64,000 bases of DNA. Origin: Diadophis punctatus similis. Taxonomy: Eukaryota; Chordata; Lepidosauria; Squamata; Dipsadidae. Where the stretch lies: the NCBI GenBank assembly GCA_023053685.1, contig JALIGW010000002.1, positions 246,122,677 to 246,186,676 on the forward strand, read 5' to 3'. Position 1 is the first letter of the stretch, and the number at the start of each line of letters is the position of its first letter. This document shows positions 1 through 10,085 of the stretch, in pieces. The position numbers were made by a program, and so were the translations under genes. The notes beneath the pieces were generated by a model that did not search any database, had not been told where the DNA came from, and saw only the letters and a list, made by a program, of their open reading frames with translations.

Positions 1-16
1 TGGTCACTTTACTCTA

Positions 17-140
17 AGAACGATCCTTAACTCCATTTGTTGAGGTAGAGTTTACTAGAAATCAAATGCATTACTGTAATTCACTTGACTTCTAGTAAAC
101 TTTACCTTTCTCAACAAATGGAATTAAGGATCGTTCTTAC
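17..140. repeat. Long imperfect inverted repeat (miRNA-like hairpin)
   Basis: The arm at about 17-65 is matched in reverse complement by the arm at about 87-140, around a loop of roughly 20 nt. The arms differ only by a few substitutions and a 4-nt insertion in the right arm. No coding potential is seen. It may be a small MITE or a microRNA-type hairpin. The window edge hides what lies to the left. Confidence 0.7.
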
Positions 141-434
141 TTAAAGGCTCAAGCTGAGGCAAGTCTGACAATTTTCTTTTACAAGGCTTATGGAAAATAG
201 CCCACGTCTGGATTTTTTACCTTTAAATGTCTCCATCAGCCAGCATTCAGCTTTTTTTTTTAACCAAATCCCTTCTTGGATATTTATTTTCTCAGAATCA
301 CGTAAAAGGGGAAAAAAGTCTGAAACATATTTATTATTTAAAATGACAGATGTCCCCCTTCATTCTTTTGGGGAACATCAGGGTGGTCAACAACCAACTT
401 TATCACATAGAAATACAATAGCAAAGAGCACCAT

Positions 435-825
<391 letters not shown>

Positions 826-839
826 GTATATTTTAAAAC

Positions 840-1225
840 AAGTGACAATTAAATTGACCTGTGATTAAAACTTTTGCTGCATGTCAGAAAGATTATAAGG
901 TGATGACCAAAATAGTTCTAAAGAACAGAAGTGAGACGGAAAGTAATGAAAGATTATGGATGCGATAAGAAGAAAAATGTCGTTCTAATGAAAATACCAT
1001 AAACTACAGTAGTACATGTCAACTATTGTCAAAATTATAGATGTGTATACTTGTGTGTACGTGCGTATATGCTTCATATGCACACTGTCTTTCCCTAATT
1101 GAAATGTCAATTTTTCTAAAAAATGATTGTAAACATTTTTCAACAGTTTAAATCAGATTTCCAACGAAGGACAATTTGACAGAGATCTGTTCTCTTCCAC
1201 ATTCTTCTAAAGATACACACTGAGT
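840..1225. other. Unassigned AT-rich intergenic sequence
   Basis: I see no gene, recognisable repeat or conserved motif here. Confidence 0.5.
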
Positions 1226-1457
1226 CAGCGGTGAAATCTACTTACGTTCCCTACCTGTTCAGAAGCTGCACACGCTTTTTCATCCTCTGCGCATGCACAG
1301 AAGGGTTTGCACATGCGCAGAGGATTAAAAAACGAAAATGGTGGCGTCCGGGTGAGTAGGCGGAGCCTCGCGCTGCCGTCGCTACCAGTTCTCCGAACCA
1401 TTGGCCACCGCTACTGGTACGCCCGAATCGGGCCGAACTAGTAGCATTTCACCCCTG
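1226..1457. mobile_element. Non-autonomous hAT element (GGTGGGTTC/GGTGAAATC-end family)
   Basis: The left end CAGCGGTGAAATC and right end CATTTCACCCCTG are inverted terminal repeats. They are flanked by CACTGAGT (1218-1225) and CACTGAGG (1458-1465), a near-perfect 8-bp target duplication typical of hAT. The core is GC-rich with a CTCTGCGCATGCACAG-type palindrome. It belongs to the most abundant element family of the window. Confidence 0.8.
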
Positions 1458-2029
1458 CACTGAGGTACTGAGGAATGTGTGCGTTACAAACACACACACA
1501 CACACACACACTCCTAAAAGACCTATTATCTGCATTGTCTCAATTCTTCACTTTATGTATTCATAATATTTTAATTTTTAAAAAAACCTGATTGCTTTGT
1601 AGATTTCTATAGCACCTTTTTTCAAACGCCTTCCTCCTTTAAAGCTCACTTTCCTGAGGAGAAAAAGTCATCCAAAGTTAGTTATCCAAAATAATAAGAG
1701 GGCATTCTTAGTCTACTTTGGAAATATAAAATCTGCTATCCAAAGATGTTAATTATCCTTACATGACTGGCATTTTGCAAAAATGTGGACAAATGAATGA
1801 ACAACAAGACAATAAAAATTAACAATACAAATTAGCAAAAAATGCAATAAAAATCAACACTGGTATGCGAGATTACCAATTGCTGTGTGACTCTTCCCAT
1901 GGGCGCATGCTTCCTCCTAATTTTTGCATGAGAATCACACTTTAATCTGAACAAATTCCAAACAAATAATTTATATGGGTTTCTTCCCCATGTAAGTTGA
2001 TTGATGAGCAATTTTCTTTCCTACCAACG
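1458..2029. other. 3' flank of the zinc-finger gene, with a short (CA)n
   Basis: AT-rich sequence downstream of the minus-strand zinc-finger gene, with a CA run at about 1490-1511. No coding feature is recognised. Confidence 0.5.
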
Positions 2030-2035
2030 TTTATT
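2030..2035 (-). promoter_or_regulatory. Possible poly(A) signal of the zinc-finger gene
   Basis: AATAAA on the minus strand lies 17 nt past the TAA stop of the zinc-finger gene. It is the closest canonical hexamer. That it is used is inferred. Confidence 0.35.
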
Positions 2036-2051
2036 GACACTCGCCTGTCAT

Positions 2052-3424
2052 TTATAATATCTCTACCTTGTGTGCATTTTTTTGATGTCTGGTCAGGTTT
2101 TTCTTATGACTGAAACTTTTCCCACATTCTAAGCAGGTGTATTTTTCCCCTGTGTGAATGCTCTGATGCTGGAAAAGGTTGGTACGCTGGCTGAAACTCT
2201 TTCCACACTCCGAGCATTTATATGGTTTCTCTCCAGTGTGAATTCTTTGATGTTTGGTGAGGTCTATTTTCTGACTGAAACACTTCCCACATTCTGAGCA
2301 CCTGTACGGTTTCTCCCCGGTGTGGATTCGGTGGTGCCTTGAGAGGTTTTTCTTATGATTAAAGCTTTTGCCGCATTCCAAACACTTGTACGGTTTCTCC
2401 CCGGTGTGGATCCTTTCATGACAATTGAGGATGAGTTTGTGACCGAAACTTTTTCCGCAGACCAAGCAAGTGCACTCCTTCCCGCTTTCATGGATGAGTT
2501 GGTGATTCCGGAGCCCCGTGCTCCGACTAAAAGTTTTCCCACACTGCAGACACTGGTGCAGTTTCGGCTTTTTGAAGATGTGTTGGTGCACAGCGAGATA
2601 CATGTTTGGATTGTCACATTCCAAGTAGGGGAACACCTTCTCTTCTGAATGAGTCCTATAATGCTTCACAAGTAGAACGTTCTGAGTGAAACTCTTTCCG
2701 CATTCTAAGCATTTAAATGGCTTTCCCTCGGTGTGAGTTCCTTCGTGGTAAGTCAAAGCAGTCCGGTAACCGAAGCTCTTCCCACATGTCAAACATGCAT
2801 ACGGCTTCTCCCCTGTGTGAATTCTTTGATGAGTGGTGAGATTCGTCTTCTGACCAAATGTCTTGCCGCATTCTAAGCACTTATGAGGCTTCTCGCCCGT
2901 GTGGGTCCTCTGATGTTTCGTCAGGCCCGTATTCTGGCTAAAACACTTCCCGCACTCCCGACATCGATAGGGTTTCTCTCCGGTGTGAATTCTCCGATGA
3001 GAAATAAGATTGATTTTGTGACTAAAAGTCTTCCCACATTCCGAGCACTGGTAGGGTTTCTCCCCGGTGTGAATTCTCTGATGGGACGTGAGATTTATCT
3101 TCTTCCCGAAGCTCCTGCCACACTCTAAGCATGCGTACGGTTTCTCGCCCGTGTGAATTTGTTTGTGCTTCGTGAGGCTTGAACTCTGGCTGAAGCGCCT
3201 TCCGCACTCGAGACATACGTAGGGTTTCTCGCCCGTGTGAATTCGTTTGTGCTTAATGAGGCTGGAACTCTGGCTGAAGCATTTTTCGCACTCCAGGCAT
3301 TTGTAGGGTTTTTCCCCCGTGTGAATTCTTTGATGGGAGGTAAGTTTGATTTTATATCCAAAACTTTTTCCGCACTCCAAGCACATGTATGTCGGGTGTT
3401 CTTTCATTTTATATTGGTCACGTC
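2052..3424 (-). CDS. Zinc-finger gene exon 5: C2H2 array
   Basis: The acceptor TTCTCTTTGTTCCAG ends at 3425. The frame opens in phase 1, joining the KRAB exon as [13 protein letters not shown]. It encodes 15 canonical C2H2 fingers (C-x2-C-x12-H-x3-H) joined by TGEKP linkers, and ends in a short KVEIL tail and stop. After finger 9 one unit is degenerate: the first cysteine is replaced (FPYLEC) and the spacing is shortened. Linkers around fingers 8-10 are also non-canonical (TEGKP, SEEKV, ESGKE), splitting the array into two blocks of nine and six. The last finger has H-x4-H spacing. DNA specificity is unknown. Confidence 0.95.
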
Positions 3425-6400
3425 CTGGAACAAAGAGAAGAAATTTAGAGATTGATTGGATGACCTATTGAGAAGAGATTTAGAAATTTGCTGAACCATT
3501 TGGTTTATTCGAGTTTTGACCCACCTCTATTACTCTATAAATAACTCAAGGCAGCAAACATACCTAATAATTCTTCCTTCTCCTATTTTCCTCATAACAA
3601 CATCCCTGTGAGGTGAGTTGGGCTGAGTGACTGCCTCAAAGTCACCCAGCTGGCTTTCATAGCTAAAGTGGGACTAGAACTCACAGTCTCCAGGTTTCTA
3701 AGCCAGCACCTTCCATCACTACATCAAACCGGCTTTAATTACACATGGCTTTAGATAGGGTTGTCAATGACTTTTGGTCCGGAAACTTCCACTGACACAG
3801 AATGAGGCACCTGGGAATTGAGCAGACCTGTGAGAATATACTAGAATACTAGTAGCTGGATACCCATGCTTCGCTATGAAACTATGTGATAGGCTTGCTA
3901 AATTGACAGTTAAAGCTTGAACATTAATGAGTAGTTACGATTGGCCTCTCCTCTCCTCTCCTCTTCTCTCCCTCAGGCTTGCCCCACAGAAGCCTCTCCT
4001 CTCCTATCCCGCTTCTCTCCCACAGGCTGGCCCCATTCATCCTCTCCTATCTCCTTCTCTCCCTCAGGCTTGCCCCACAGAAGCCGGAGGCTGGATGAGT
4101 CACGTGCTGGCCACGCCCATGCCCGGTTTAGCGAAGGTGTAGCATCAGAGCGTGTTAATATAAAGCAACTGGCAGTTGGAACAGAGTTCTTTTCAGGTGG
4201 GGAGGGGGAGTAGAACGTCTAACTCCTTAGCATCTTAGTATATAAGAATATATACTGTAATAAGAAATAGTAATGATGTAATGGTCATTTCAAAAAATCC
4301 TTTCTTAGCGAACACCTAGATGCCAAGAGGAACATACATGCCAAGTTTCAACTTTGTAGGCTTTACGGTTCTGGAGATTTCGTGATGATGCGTGAGTGGT
4401 ATTTTGCTTTTATATATATATATAGATTACACAAATGGCTGACTGAGGAATTCTGGGAATTGAAGTCCACAAGTCTTAAAGTTGCCAAGTTTGGAGAGCC
4501 CTGTGCTAGACCAGTGCTATTTGATCTGATATAGTGCACCCTATCTATATACATCTGTTGCCTTACAGGAACCGGTCCTAAAATGCTAACTTTATGATTC
4601 TCCACCAATGAAGGAAAGAGGGAACCTTACTGAGAGAAGTCACGATTTCAAAATTATCTTCCATGATTTGCTTATAGAGAGCTTTCTGGTCAGGATCCAA
4701 CAGAACCCACTCTTCCTCAGTGAAATACACAGCCAGCTTTTCAAGAGTGGCCAGATCCTGATTGGAAAAGAAAAAAAAAACATTATCATAATATACGCAG
4801 TGATGTAATCACACACTAAATGCGCTATTTCATCTTGCATAATGGCATCTGCTTTCTTACTGCACTAATAATCAATGGCAATTAGCTATAATAAATATAT
4901 AGAATATATAGAATTTTTTATTGGCCAAGTGTAAAGTGACCAGATTTTTTTTTTAAAGCGGGACCGGGGGGGGGGCGGGCCCGCCTGGGCGCCGCCATTT
5001 GTTTTGCCCTCTGCGCATGCGCAGAACGCTGCGCATGCGCAGAGGGCAAAACAGCAAATGTCGGCGTCCAGGTGGGGGGGGGAAGGCGGGAGGGCGCTTG
5101 GATGCCTGCAGCTCGTGACAGGTAAGCTGCCGGCTGCCTCCTTTCCCCGTCTCCCTTCGGGAGCCCGCCTCCCCTTCGGGAGGCCTTTCCTCGCCTCCCG
5201 CCTCCCCTTCAGCCGGGCTGGCAAGCAACGAATGGGAGGCGGGAGACGGGGAAAGGAGGCAGCTGGCAGCTTACCTGTCACGAGCTGCAGGCATCCAAGC
5301 GCCGCGGTCTCCCGGTCTCCCGCCCGGCCCCAGGGCAACGGCGGCAGCGAGGCGACGGGGGGAAGGAAGGGGAGGGGGACGAGGAAGGGCTGTTTGCGCC
5401 GCCGGCTCCTCGTCCCTCCCCCCGCATCCCAACAGCAGCGGCGCCTCTGAGGGCGGGGCTAGGGATAGGGCGGGGGAAGGAGAGGAGGAGCAGCCCCCCT
5501 TCCTCCTCTCCCCAGCAGGCAGACGGCTCTCTGAAATTCCGCCCGACTTGCCCGACCTCTCTTTTGCTTCCCCTTATTAAGGTGACCAGACGTCCCGCTG
5601 TTTCCGCATTCTTTTCAAAAAAGCGGGACTTTTTGAAAAGAATGCGGGACGCGGGACACACGCTTGAAAAGCGTGTCTGTCCCGCCAAAAGCGGGACATC
5701 TGGTCACCTTAGCCAAGTGTGATTGGACACACAAGGAATTTGTCTCCTGTGCATAAGCTCTCACTGTACATACCGTGTTTCCCCGAAAATAAGACATTCC
5801 CCGAAAATAAGCCCTCCTCCGAAAAGAAACCCTTCCCCCAAAAATAATCCCTCTCCCAAAAATAAGCCCTCCCTGAAAATATTTAAACGCATGCGCAGCC
5901 GGTCCCCGCCATTTCCTCTGGTTAGGGTTAGGGAGACAGAACTGGAAATCAGGTAAGACGGCAAGAGGAGCCTCGTCTTGCTCCACGCACCCCAAAATAA
6001 TAAGACCTCCCCCAAAATAAGGCCAAGCACTTATTTCGGGGTTCAAAAAAATATACGATAGGGTCTTATTTTCGGGGAAACACGGTATAAGCAATAAGTG
6101 ATAAATCACGATCATAGCCATCGTAAGAATACATTCATCATAAATCATAGGATACAATACTTAGTGATAGTCATAGAATACTAAATAAGCAATCAACATA
6201 AATCATACTAGGATACTAAATAAAACAATATACTGTAAATTGTAAGGTACAAGCAACAAAGTCATAGTCATAAGGAGACAGAGAATAGGGAAGATGAGAA
6301 TAAAAATAGTAATACGGCCTTACTGGATAGTTTGACAGTGTTGTGGGAATTAGTTGTTTAGCAGAGTGATGGCATGGAGGGGAAAACTGTCCTTGTGTCT

Positions 6401-8953
6401 AGTTGTTCTGGTGTGCAATGCCCTAGAGCAGGGGTGTCAAACTGGCGGCCCACAGGCCAGATGCGTGATGCGCGAGCCACGCCCACCCCAGCTCCGTGAA
6501 TGGGAAAAACCATCACGAAATGTCACGTGACAGCAACGTGATGCCGCGAGTTTGACAGCAGTGCCCTAGAGCGTTGTTTTGAGGGTAGAAGTTGAAAGAG
6601 TTTATGTCCAGGATGTGATTTAGAGCAGTGGTCTCCAACCTTGGCAACTTTAAGACTTGTGGACTTCAACTCCCAGAATTCCTCAGCCAGCTTTGCTTTG
6701 CTGGCTGAGGAATTCTGGGAGTTGAAGTCCACAAGTCTTAAAGTTGCCAAGGTTGGAGACCCCTGATTTAGAGGAAGTCCTCGACTTACAATCATTCGTT
6801 TAGTGACTCTCTGAAGTTACAAGGGCCCTGGAAAAAAGGGACAAAACAACTGGTCCTCGCCTTTATGACCACCACAGCATCCCCACTGTCACATGGTCAA
6901 AACTGGGGCACTTCCCAACCGGCATGCATTTACAATAGTTGCCGTTGTTCCTGGAGACATAGGATTGTCATTTTGTGATCTCCCAAAACTAGCTTCCGAG
7001 AAGCAAAGTCAATGGGGGGGGGGAGCCTGATTCACTTAATGACTGCAGTGATTTGTTTAACGACCGTGACCAAAAAAAGTGGTAAACTGGGCACCTTTTG
7101 AGTTCGAATCGTCTAAAATAAACCATAGAAACAAACAAACGAGCAAATAAATAAAATCCTTCCCTCTACCTGATCTGGGTCAACCCCGGTTTCTATTCCA
7201 CCGCAGAGAAAAACAGAGGATTCTATACTTTTTGCCAGCGTCAATTCGTCCCCTACAAAGAGACAAAATGGTGGAAAGGCTGAAGCATTTGCGCTTCTCA
7301 GAGAGTTTATGGTGCTAAGCATGCGCGTGCCGGCCACCTGGTCTTCTGATTTCCGGCGCTCTAATGCACGCAAATGCATGCACGCAAACGCGTTCCGGTT
7401 TGGGCACTCAGTGCCGAAAAGGTTCGCTATCACTAATCTAGTTAAAATACACAACACTGCCACAAATTCTTACCTTGCAAAGTGATTCCTTTGGCATCTT
7501 CTTGCTTGATCCCTGTTTGCAAAGGATTCTCGACTATGGTGTCCAGCAGGACCTCCTCTGTTGCAGGGAAATCGTATTCCATTTTTATAAAGAAGTGATT
7601 TATCTGAAATGGCAACCAAGATCCATGACTTAGAAATGGGAGCAGGATTGGAAAAAAAGAATGAGACAGGCAAATACAGCTCATTCTCGACTTACAACAG
7701 TTCTTTTAATGACCGTTCAAAGTTACAACGCACTGAGAAAACGTGACTGATGACCGTTTTTCACAGCTACGACCATTGCAGCATCCATCTGATCATGTGC
7801 TCAAAATTCAGACGCTTGGTAACTGACTCAAAGTTATGATGGTTGCAGTGTCCCGGGGTGATGTGATCCACGTTTACGACCTTCCGACAAGCAAAGTCAA
7901 TTGGGGGAAGCCAGATTCACCTCACAACCGTGTTACTAACTGAACAATTGCACCGATTCATTTAACAACTGTGGCCAGGAAGGTTGTCAAATTGGGCAAA
8001 ACTCACTTAACAACCTAGCTCACTTAACAACTTAACTCACTTAGAAACTGTCTCATTTAGCAACAGAAATTTTGGGCTCAAAAATTGTCGTCGTAAGTCC
8101 CTTCCCCCTACCGCAGTGATGGCGAGCCTGTGGCACGCATGACACAGGTGGCACGCGGAGCCATATCTGAGGGCACGCGAGGCATTGCCCTATGTCAGTT
8201 CCAGCGCACATGCATGCTCTGGCCAGCTGATTTTCGGCCTTCTTTTCGGCCGTTTTTCCTCTCCCCGTGCTTTAGGAAAGCCTCCTGAACCTTGGGGTCG
8301 GCGAAAAACGGCCAAACGGGCCTACCGGAAGTCCGGAGGCTTCAGTGAGGCCTGTGCGCATGCGCGGGGGGCAGCGCGGGCATTGTGTGCATGTGCGGGG
8401 GGGAGGGCATTGCATTGTGGGTGTGGACACGCAGGCTCACGCTATTGCGCACCCTTTTGGCACCGGAGCCAAAAAAAGGTTCGCCATCACTGCCCTACTG
8501 GGTTATATGTGGCTCTTTGAAGCCGTCACGGGGGCGGGCTCTCACCTGCTGCTGCTCCTCCAGCTCCTTCTGCTCCATCTGACCCAGGAGGAAGCCTTCA
8601 GCCAGGGCCACCGCTTGGGAGCTGTTCTCTGCTCCACACTCCCTCACCCAGCTGGACATGTCCACGGGCAGGATGGCCAGCAGTTGCTCCAGGATCACCA
8701 GATCCAGCATCTGACTCTTGGTGTGTCTCTCCGGTTGAAGCCACTGATGGGAAAGATGGTGGAGACGACTGCAAACTTCTCTGGGACCTTCAGCCTCCCG
8801 GTAGCAGAAGTCCCTGAAACGCTGGCGATGAACCTCTGTGTCCTTCTCCAAAATCTCCCGCACTATTTTTTCCCAACATTCTTCGCTGTTCTCGGACAGG
8901 GTGGGATCGTGGCCTTCTTTTCCTTCAGAACCAGCTGAGCCTTGTTCTTCCAT
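2052..8953 (-). CDS. SCAN-KRAB-C2H2 zinc-finger protein gene (5 coding exons, 706 aa)
   Basis: Probable nuclear DNA-binding transcription regulator. The coding parts, read on the minus strand, are 8546-8953, 7474-7603, 7170-7252, 4631-4757 and 2052-3424. Every junction has a GT donor and AG acceptor with matching phases (0, 1, 0, 1). The sum is 2121 nt, that is 706 residues plus a stop, with no frameshift. Order: acidic N-terminus, SCAN (about residues 43-125, dimerisation), two linker exons, KRAB A box (208-249), then 15 intact C2H2 fingers plus one degenerate. The start is the ATG at 8953, the only one that opens the SCAN frame. Introns of about 942, 221, 2412 and 1206 nt carry transposons but no broken splice site. 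KRAB-zinc-finger proteins usually repress chromatin through TRIM28, but this A box lacks the mammalian-type DV pair, so repression is not assured. DNA target unknown. Exact orthology cannot be set from sequence alone, so no symbol is given. Confidence 0.9.
3585..3735. mobile_element. Ancient tRNA-derived SINE (MIR-like)
   Basis: Contains the amniote-wide motif ACAACATCCCTGTGAGGTGAG, then GTCACCCAGCTGGC and a reversed B-box-like GAACTCACAG. The same family recurs at about 58.7 kb. Lies in the last intron of the zinc-finger gene. Exact subfamily uncertain. Confidence 0.55.
3849..4426 (-). mobile_element. Non-autonomous Helitron
   Basis: On the minus strand it begins TCTATATATATATATAAAAG, a hallmark Helitron 5' end, and ends CTAG. 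It sits between a host A and T as rolling-circle Helitrons do. No coding capacity. Its last about 25 nt (GGGTATCCAGCTA) resemble the 3' end of the Helitron at 24.5-25.7 kb. Lies in intron 4 of the zinc-finger gene. The interior has a CTCTCC-rich tract. Confidence 0.65.
4436..4515. mobile_element. Half copy of the palindromic hAT MITE
   Basis: Carries the right arm of the family that is complete at 6626-6765 (GGAATTCTGGGAATTGAAGT, TTAAAGTTGCCAAG). Confidence 0.6.
4631..4757 (-). CDS. Zinc-finger gene exon 4: KRAB A box
   Basis: 127 nt, the usual size of a KRAB A exon. Acceptor TTTTCCAATCAG ends at 4758 and donor GTAAGG begins at 4630. It encodes a full A box with [23 protein letters not shown] and [12 protein letters not shown]. 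The family's aromatic and EEW core is present, but the DV and MLE positions known to matter for TRIM28 binding in mammals read KL and IME. This is an old, sauropsid-type box whose corepressor binding is uncertain. No KRAB B exon is apparent in the following intron. Confidence 0.88.
4932..5711. mobile_element. Foldback hAT-like element with a large internal palindrome
   Basis: Termini TAAAGTGACCAG and CTGGTCACCTTA are inverted. Both flanks carry GCCAAGTG (4924-4931 and 5712-5719), an 8-bp duplication of the LINE tail. Inside are two hairpins: 5003-5053 (GCCCTCTGCGCATGCGCAG arms) and about 5093-5303, where a sequence starting GCGCTTGGATGCCTGCAGC returns in reverse complement. Open frames here follow the palindrome and are not genes. 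Very CpG-rich. Confidence 0.75.
5771..6087. mobile_element. TA-flanked MITE with CCGTGTTTCCCCGAAAATAAG ends
   Basis: TACCGTGTTTCCCCGAAAAT at the left is mirrored by TTTTCGGGGAAACACGGTA at the right, consistent with a TA-target mariner/Tigger-type MITE. Inside are AAAATAAGCCCTCC-like direct repeats. Confidence 0.7.
6429..6563. mobile_element. Short hAT MITE (CAGGGGTGTCAAACT ends)
   Basis: 135 bp with CAGGGGTGTCAAACT at the left and AGTTTGACAGCAGTG at the right. Perfect 8-bp target duplication CCCTAGAG (6421-6428, 6564-6571). Confidence 0.85.
6626..6765. mobile_element. Palindromic hAT MITE
   Basis: Nearly perfect palindrome with arms CAGTGGTCTCCAACCTTGGC and its complement. It has a perfect 8-bp duplication ATTTAGAG (6618-6625, 6766-6773). 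Would fold into a single long hairpin if transcribed with the intron. Confidence 0.9.
6771..7110. mobile_element. Tigger-like palindromic MITE (partial)
   Basis: Starts AGTCCTCGACTTACAATCAT and carries the family's landmarks (CAGCATCCCCACTGTCAC, AGCAAAGTCAATGGGG, TTCACTTAATGACTGCAG). The right terminus is missing. Intron 3 side of exon 3. Confidence 0.7.
7170..7252 (-). CDS. Zinc-finger gene exon 3: short linker
   Basis: An 83-nt exon between a pyrimidine-rich acceptor (TTTTGTCTCTTTGTAG, ends 7253) and donor GTAGAG (starts 7169). It enters in phase 1 and leaves in phase 0. It is the exon needed to reconcile the phases of exon 2 (ends phase 1) and the KRAB exon (starts phase 0). It reads [20 protein letters not shown] and onward to DPDQ. 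It has no known motif, and it was identified by splice sites and phase only. Confidence 0.75.
7474..7603 (-). CDS. Zinc-finger gene exon 2: linker
   Basis: 130 nt between acceptor ATTTCAG (ends 7604) and donor GTAAGA (starts 7473). It opens in phase 0, matching the SCAN exon, and ends in phase 1. It encodes an acidic linker with a KQED stretch, resembling the post-SCAN exon usual in such genes. No catalytic or structural motif is seen. Confidence 0.8.
7680..8105. mobile_element. Tigger-like palindromic MITE
   Basis: Left end CATTCTCGACTTACAACAG and right end GTCGTCGTAAGTCC. In between are the repeated landmarks AAAGTTACAACGCACTGAG, AGCAAAGTCAATTGGGG and CACTTAACAACC. Lies in intron 1. Confidence 0.75.
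8114..8492. mobile_element. Non-autonomous hAT (GATGGCGAACC-end family)
   Basis: Ends CAGTGATGGCGAGCCTGTGG and GGTTCGCCATCACTG. Target duplication CCCTACCG/CCCTACTG (8106-8113, 8493-8500). Contains a perfect GCGCATGCGC at 8356-8365. It ends 53 bp from the SCAN exon donor. Confidence 0.85.
8546..8953 (-). CDS. Zinc-finger gene exon 1: SCAN domain
   Basis: Encodes residues 1-136. After an acidic leader, the SCAN domain runs from about [15 protein letters not shown] (residue 43) through the conserved helices around [20 protein letters not shown] to ALAEGFLLG (about 125). SCAN is a leucine-rich oligomerisation domain related to a retrotransposon capsid. The exon ends CAG followed by GTGAGA (donor at 8545), phase 0. 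The ATG at 8951-8953 is used as start because it precedes the domain in frame. A 5' untranslated exon further upstream is possible but not identifiable. Confidence 0.9.
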
Positions 8954-9172
8954 CTCTTTTTTTATGCCCCAGGAGAACCTCTAGCAAGTCCGAAGGAGCT
9001 CTATTTCTTCCCAGTTTGGCCTTAACACAGTGCAATGCCACAGGGGTGTAGTGTTAAGGCAGAAAGAAATCTGCAGACTGACAAGCAACAAGCTTTTATC
9101 TTTGAATCTAAAGGCTTGGGTGCCCAGCCAAAGATGGAAAGAGGAGACCCTAAACCACAGTTTTTTCTAGGA

Positions 9173-9515
9173 CAGGGGTCGGCAACCTTAAACACTCAAA
9201 GAGCCACAGAGGTCCTAACCGGAAGCTCCCCATTCAATTCTGGAGCCGACCGGAAGTCCGGTTCCCCCACCATAGAGTCTCCTCCTAGCGCGGCGGCCTT
9301 TTTCCTCTACCTGTCCTAACCAAAAGCCCTATCAATTGTGGAGCTGACTGGAAAACCCGACCCTTGCCATAGAGCCACCTCCTGGCGCGCCCTGCTTTCC
9401 CCCACTCTAACGGGAAGCTCCTCTCAAAATTGTGGTGCCGACCGGCGACAGGGAGCCACAGCAGAGGGATGAAAGAGCCACATGCGGCTCCAGAGCTGCG
9501 GGTTGTTGACCCCTG
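9173..9515. mobile_element. Non-autonomous hAT (CAGGGGTCGGCAACC-end family)
   Basis: Inverted ends CAGGGGTCGGCAACC and GGTTGTTGACCCCTG, flanked by a perfect 8-bp duplication TTCTAGGA (9165-9172, 9516-9523). Lies just upstream of the zinc-finger gene's coding start. Confidence 0.9.
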
Positions 9516-9523
9516 TTCTAGGA

Positions 9524-10085
9524 AGTAAAGTGCATCAGTGTTCGGCGACACAACTAATCCTTTGTTGCCTGTTCAGGATGTGCCCAAACCGCTCTCTCTG
9601 CCTGCCATCTTCCTTTGCCTAACCATAGAGTTTTTTCACCCTCTGCCCAGCTGGCTTCATCTGTCCATCTAGAAAGAAACGAGGCAGCTGCTTCAAAAAA
9701 AAAACAAACCCAAAAATATTCTTGCAGACTCACATTAGCGGAATGGAAAAGAGCAACAACTAACGAAGAGCGCCCATGATTATTTACTCATAATGCTGAA
9801 TGCTTACCCCAACTCTCACAGACTCTCAATAAGCCCCTCCCCTTCCAAGCCCAAAGTGTCAAACCTGTAAGGACAGTCGGTCAGGTGAATAATTATGCCG
9901 AAAGAACTGAAATCCCATTAAAACTACAAAAGGGCTTGTTGCTTTCAGAGTTGGAAAGGGACCTTGCCAGGGTGTGTGTGTGTGTGTGTGTGTGTGTCTT
10001 CTAATCTGGGAGGGAGGGGAAATGCAAGAATCAGTCAGTGGCCCCTCCAGAAAATGGGGATGGGGTTTCTTAGATCGTCTTCGCT
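9524..10085. other. Upstream flank of the zinc-finger gene, with a (GT)n
   Basis: Mostly unassigned. A GT run lies at about 9971-9998. Minus-strand promoter or 5' untranslated exons of the zinc-finger gene could lie here, but nothing diagnostic is visible. Confidence 0.4.

Larger units (their letters stand above)
4860..6610 (-). mobile_element. L2-like LINE 3' portion, broken by four DNA transposons
   Basis: On the minus strand the C-terminal LINE reading (around 6600-6300), 3' UTR and conserved tail (GACAAATTCCTTGTGTGTCC, TTGGCCAATAAA) are spread over this span. They are interrupted by elements at 4932-5711, 5771-6087 and 6429-6563. Same family as 11.94-12.80, 28.1-28.3 and 42.7 kb. Lies in intron 3 of the zinc-finger gene. 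Confidence 0.65.

Noticed and set aside
2264..3361. Other-frame openings over the zinc-finger exon
   Set aside because: They are shadows of the repetitive C2H2 array.
5004..5688. Frames of 136-148 codons in the zinc-finger intron
   Set aside because: They follow the large palindrome and CpG-rich core of a foldback element.
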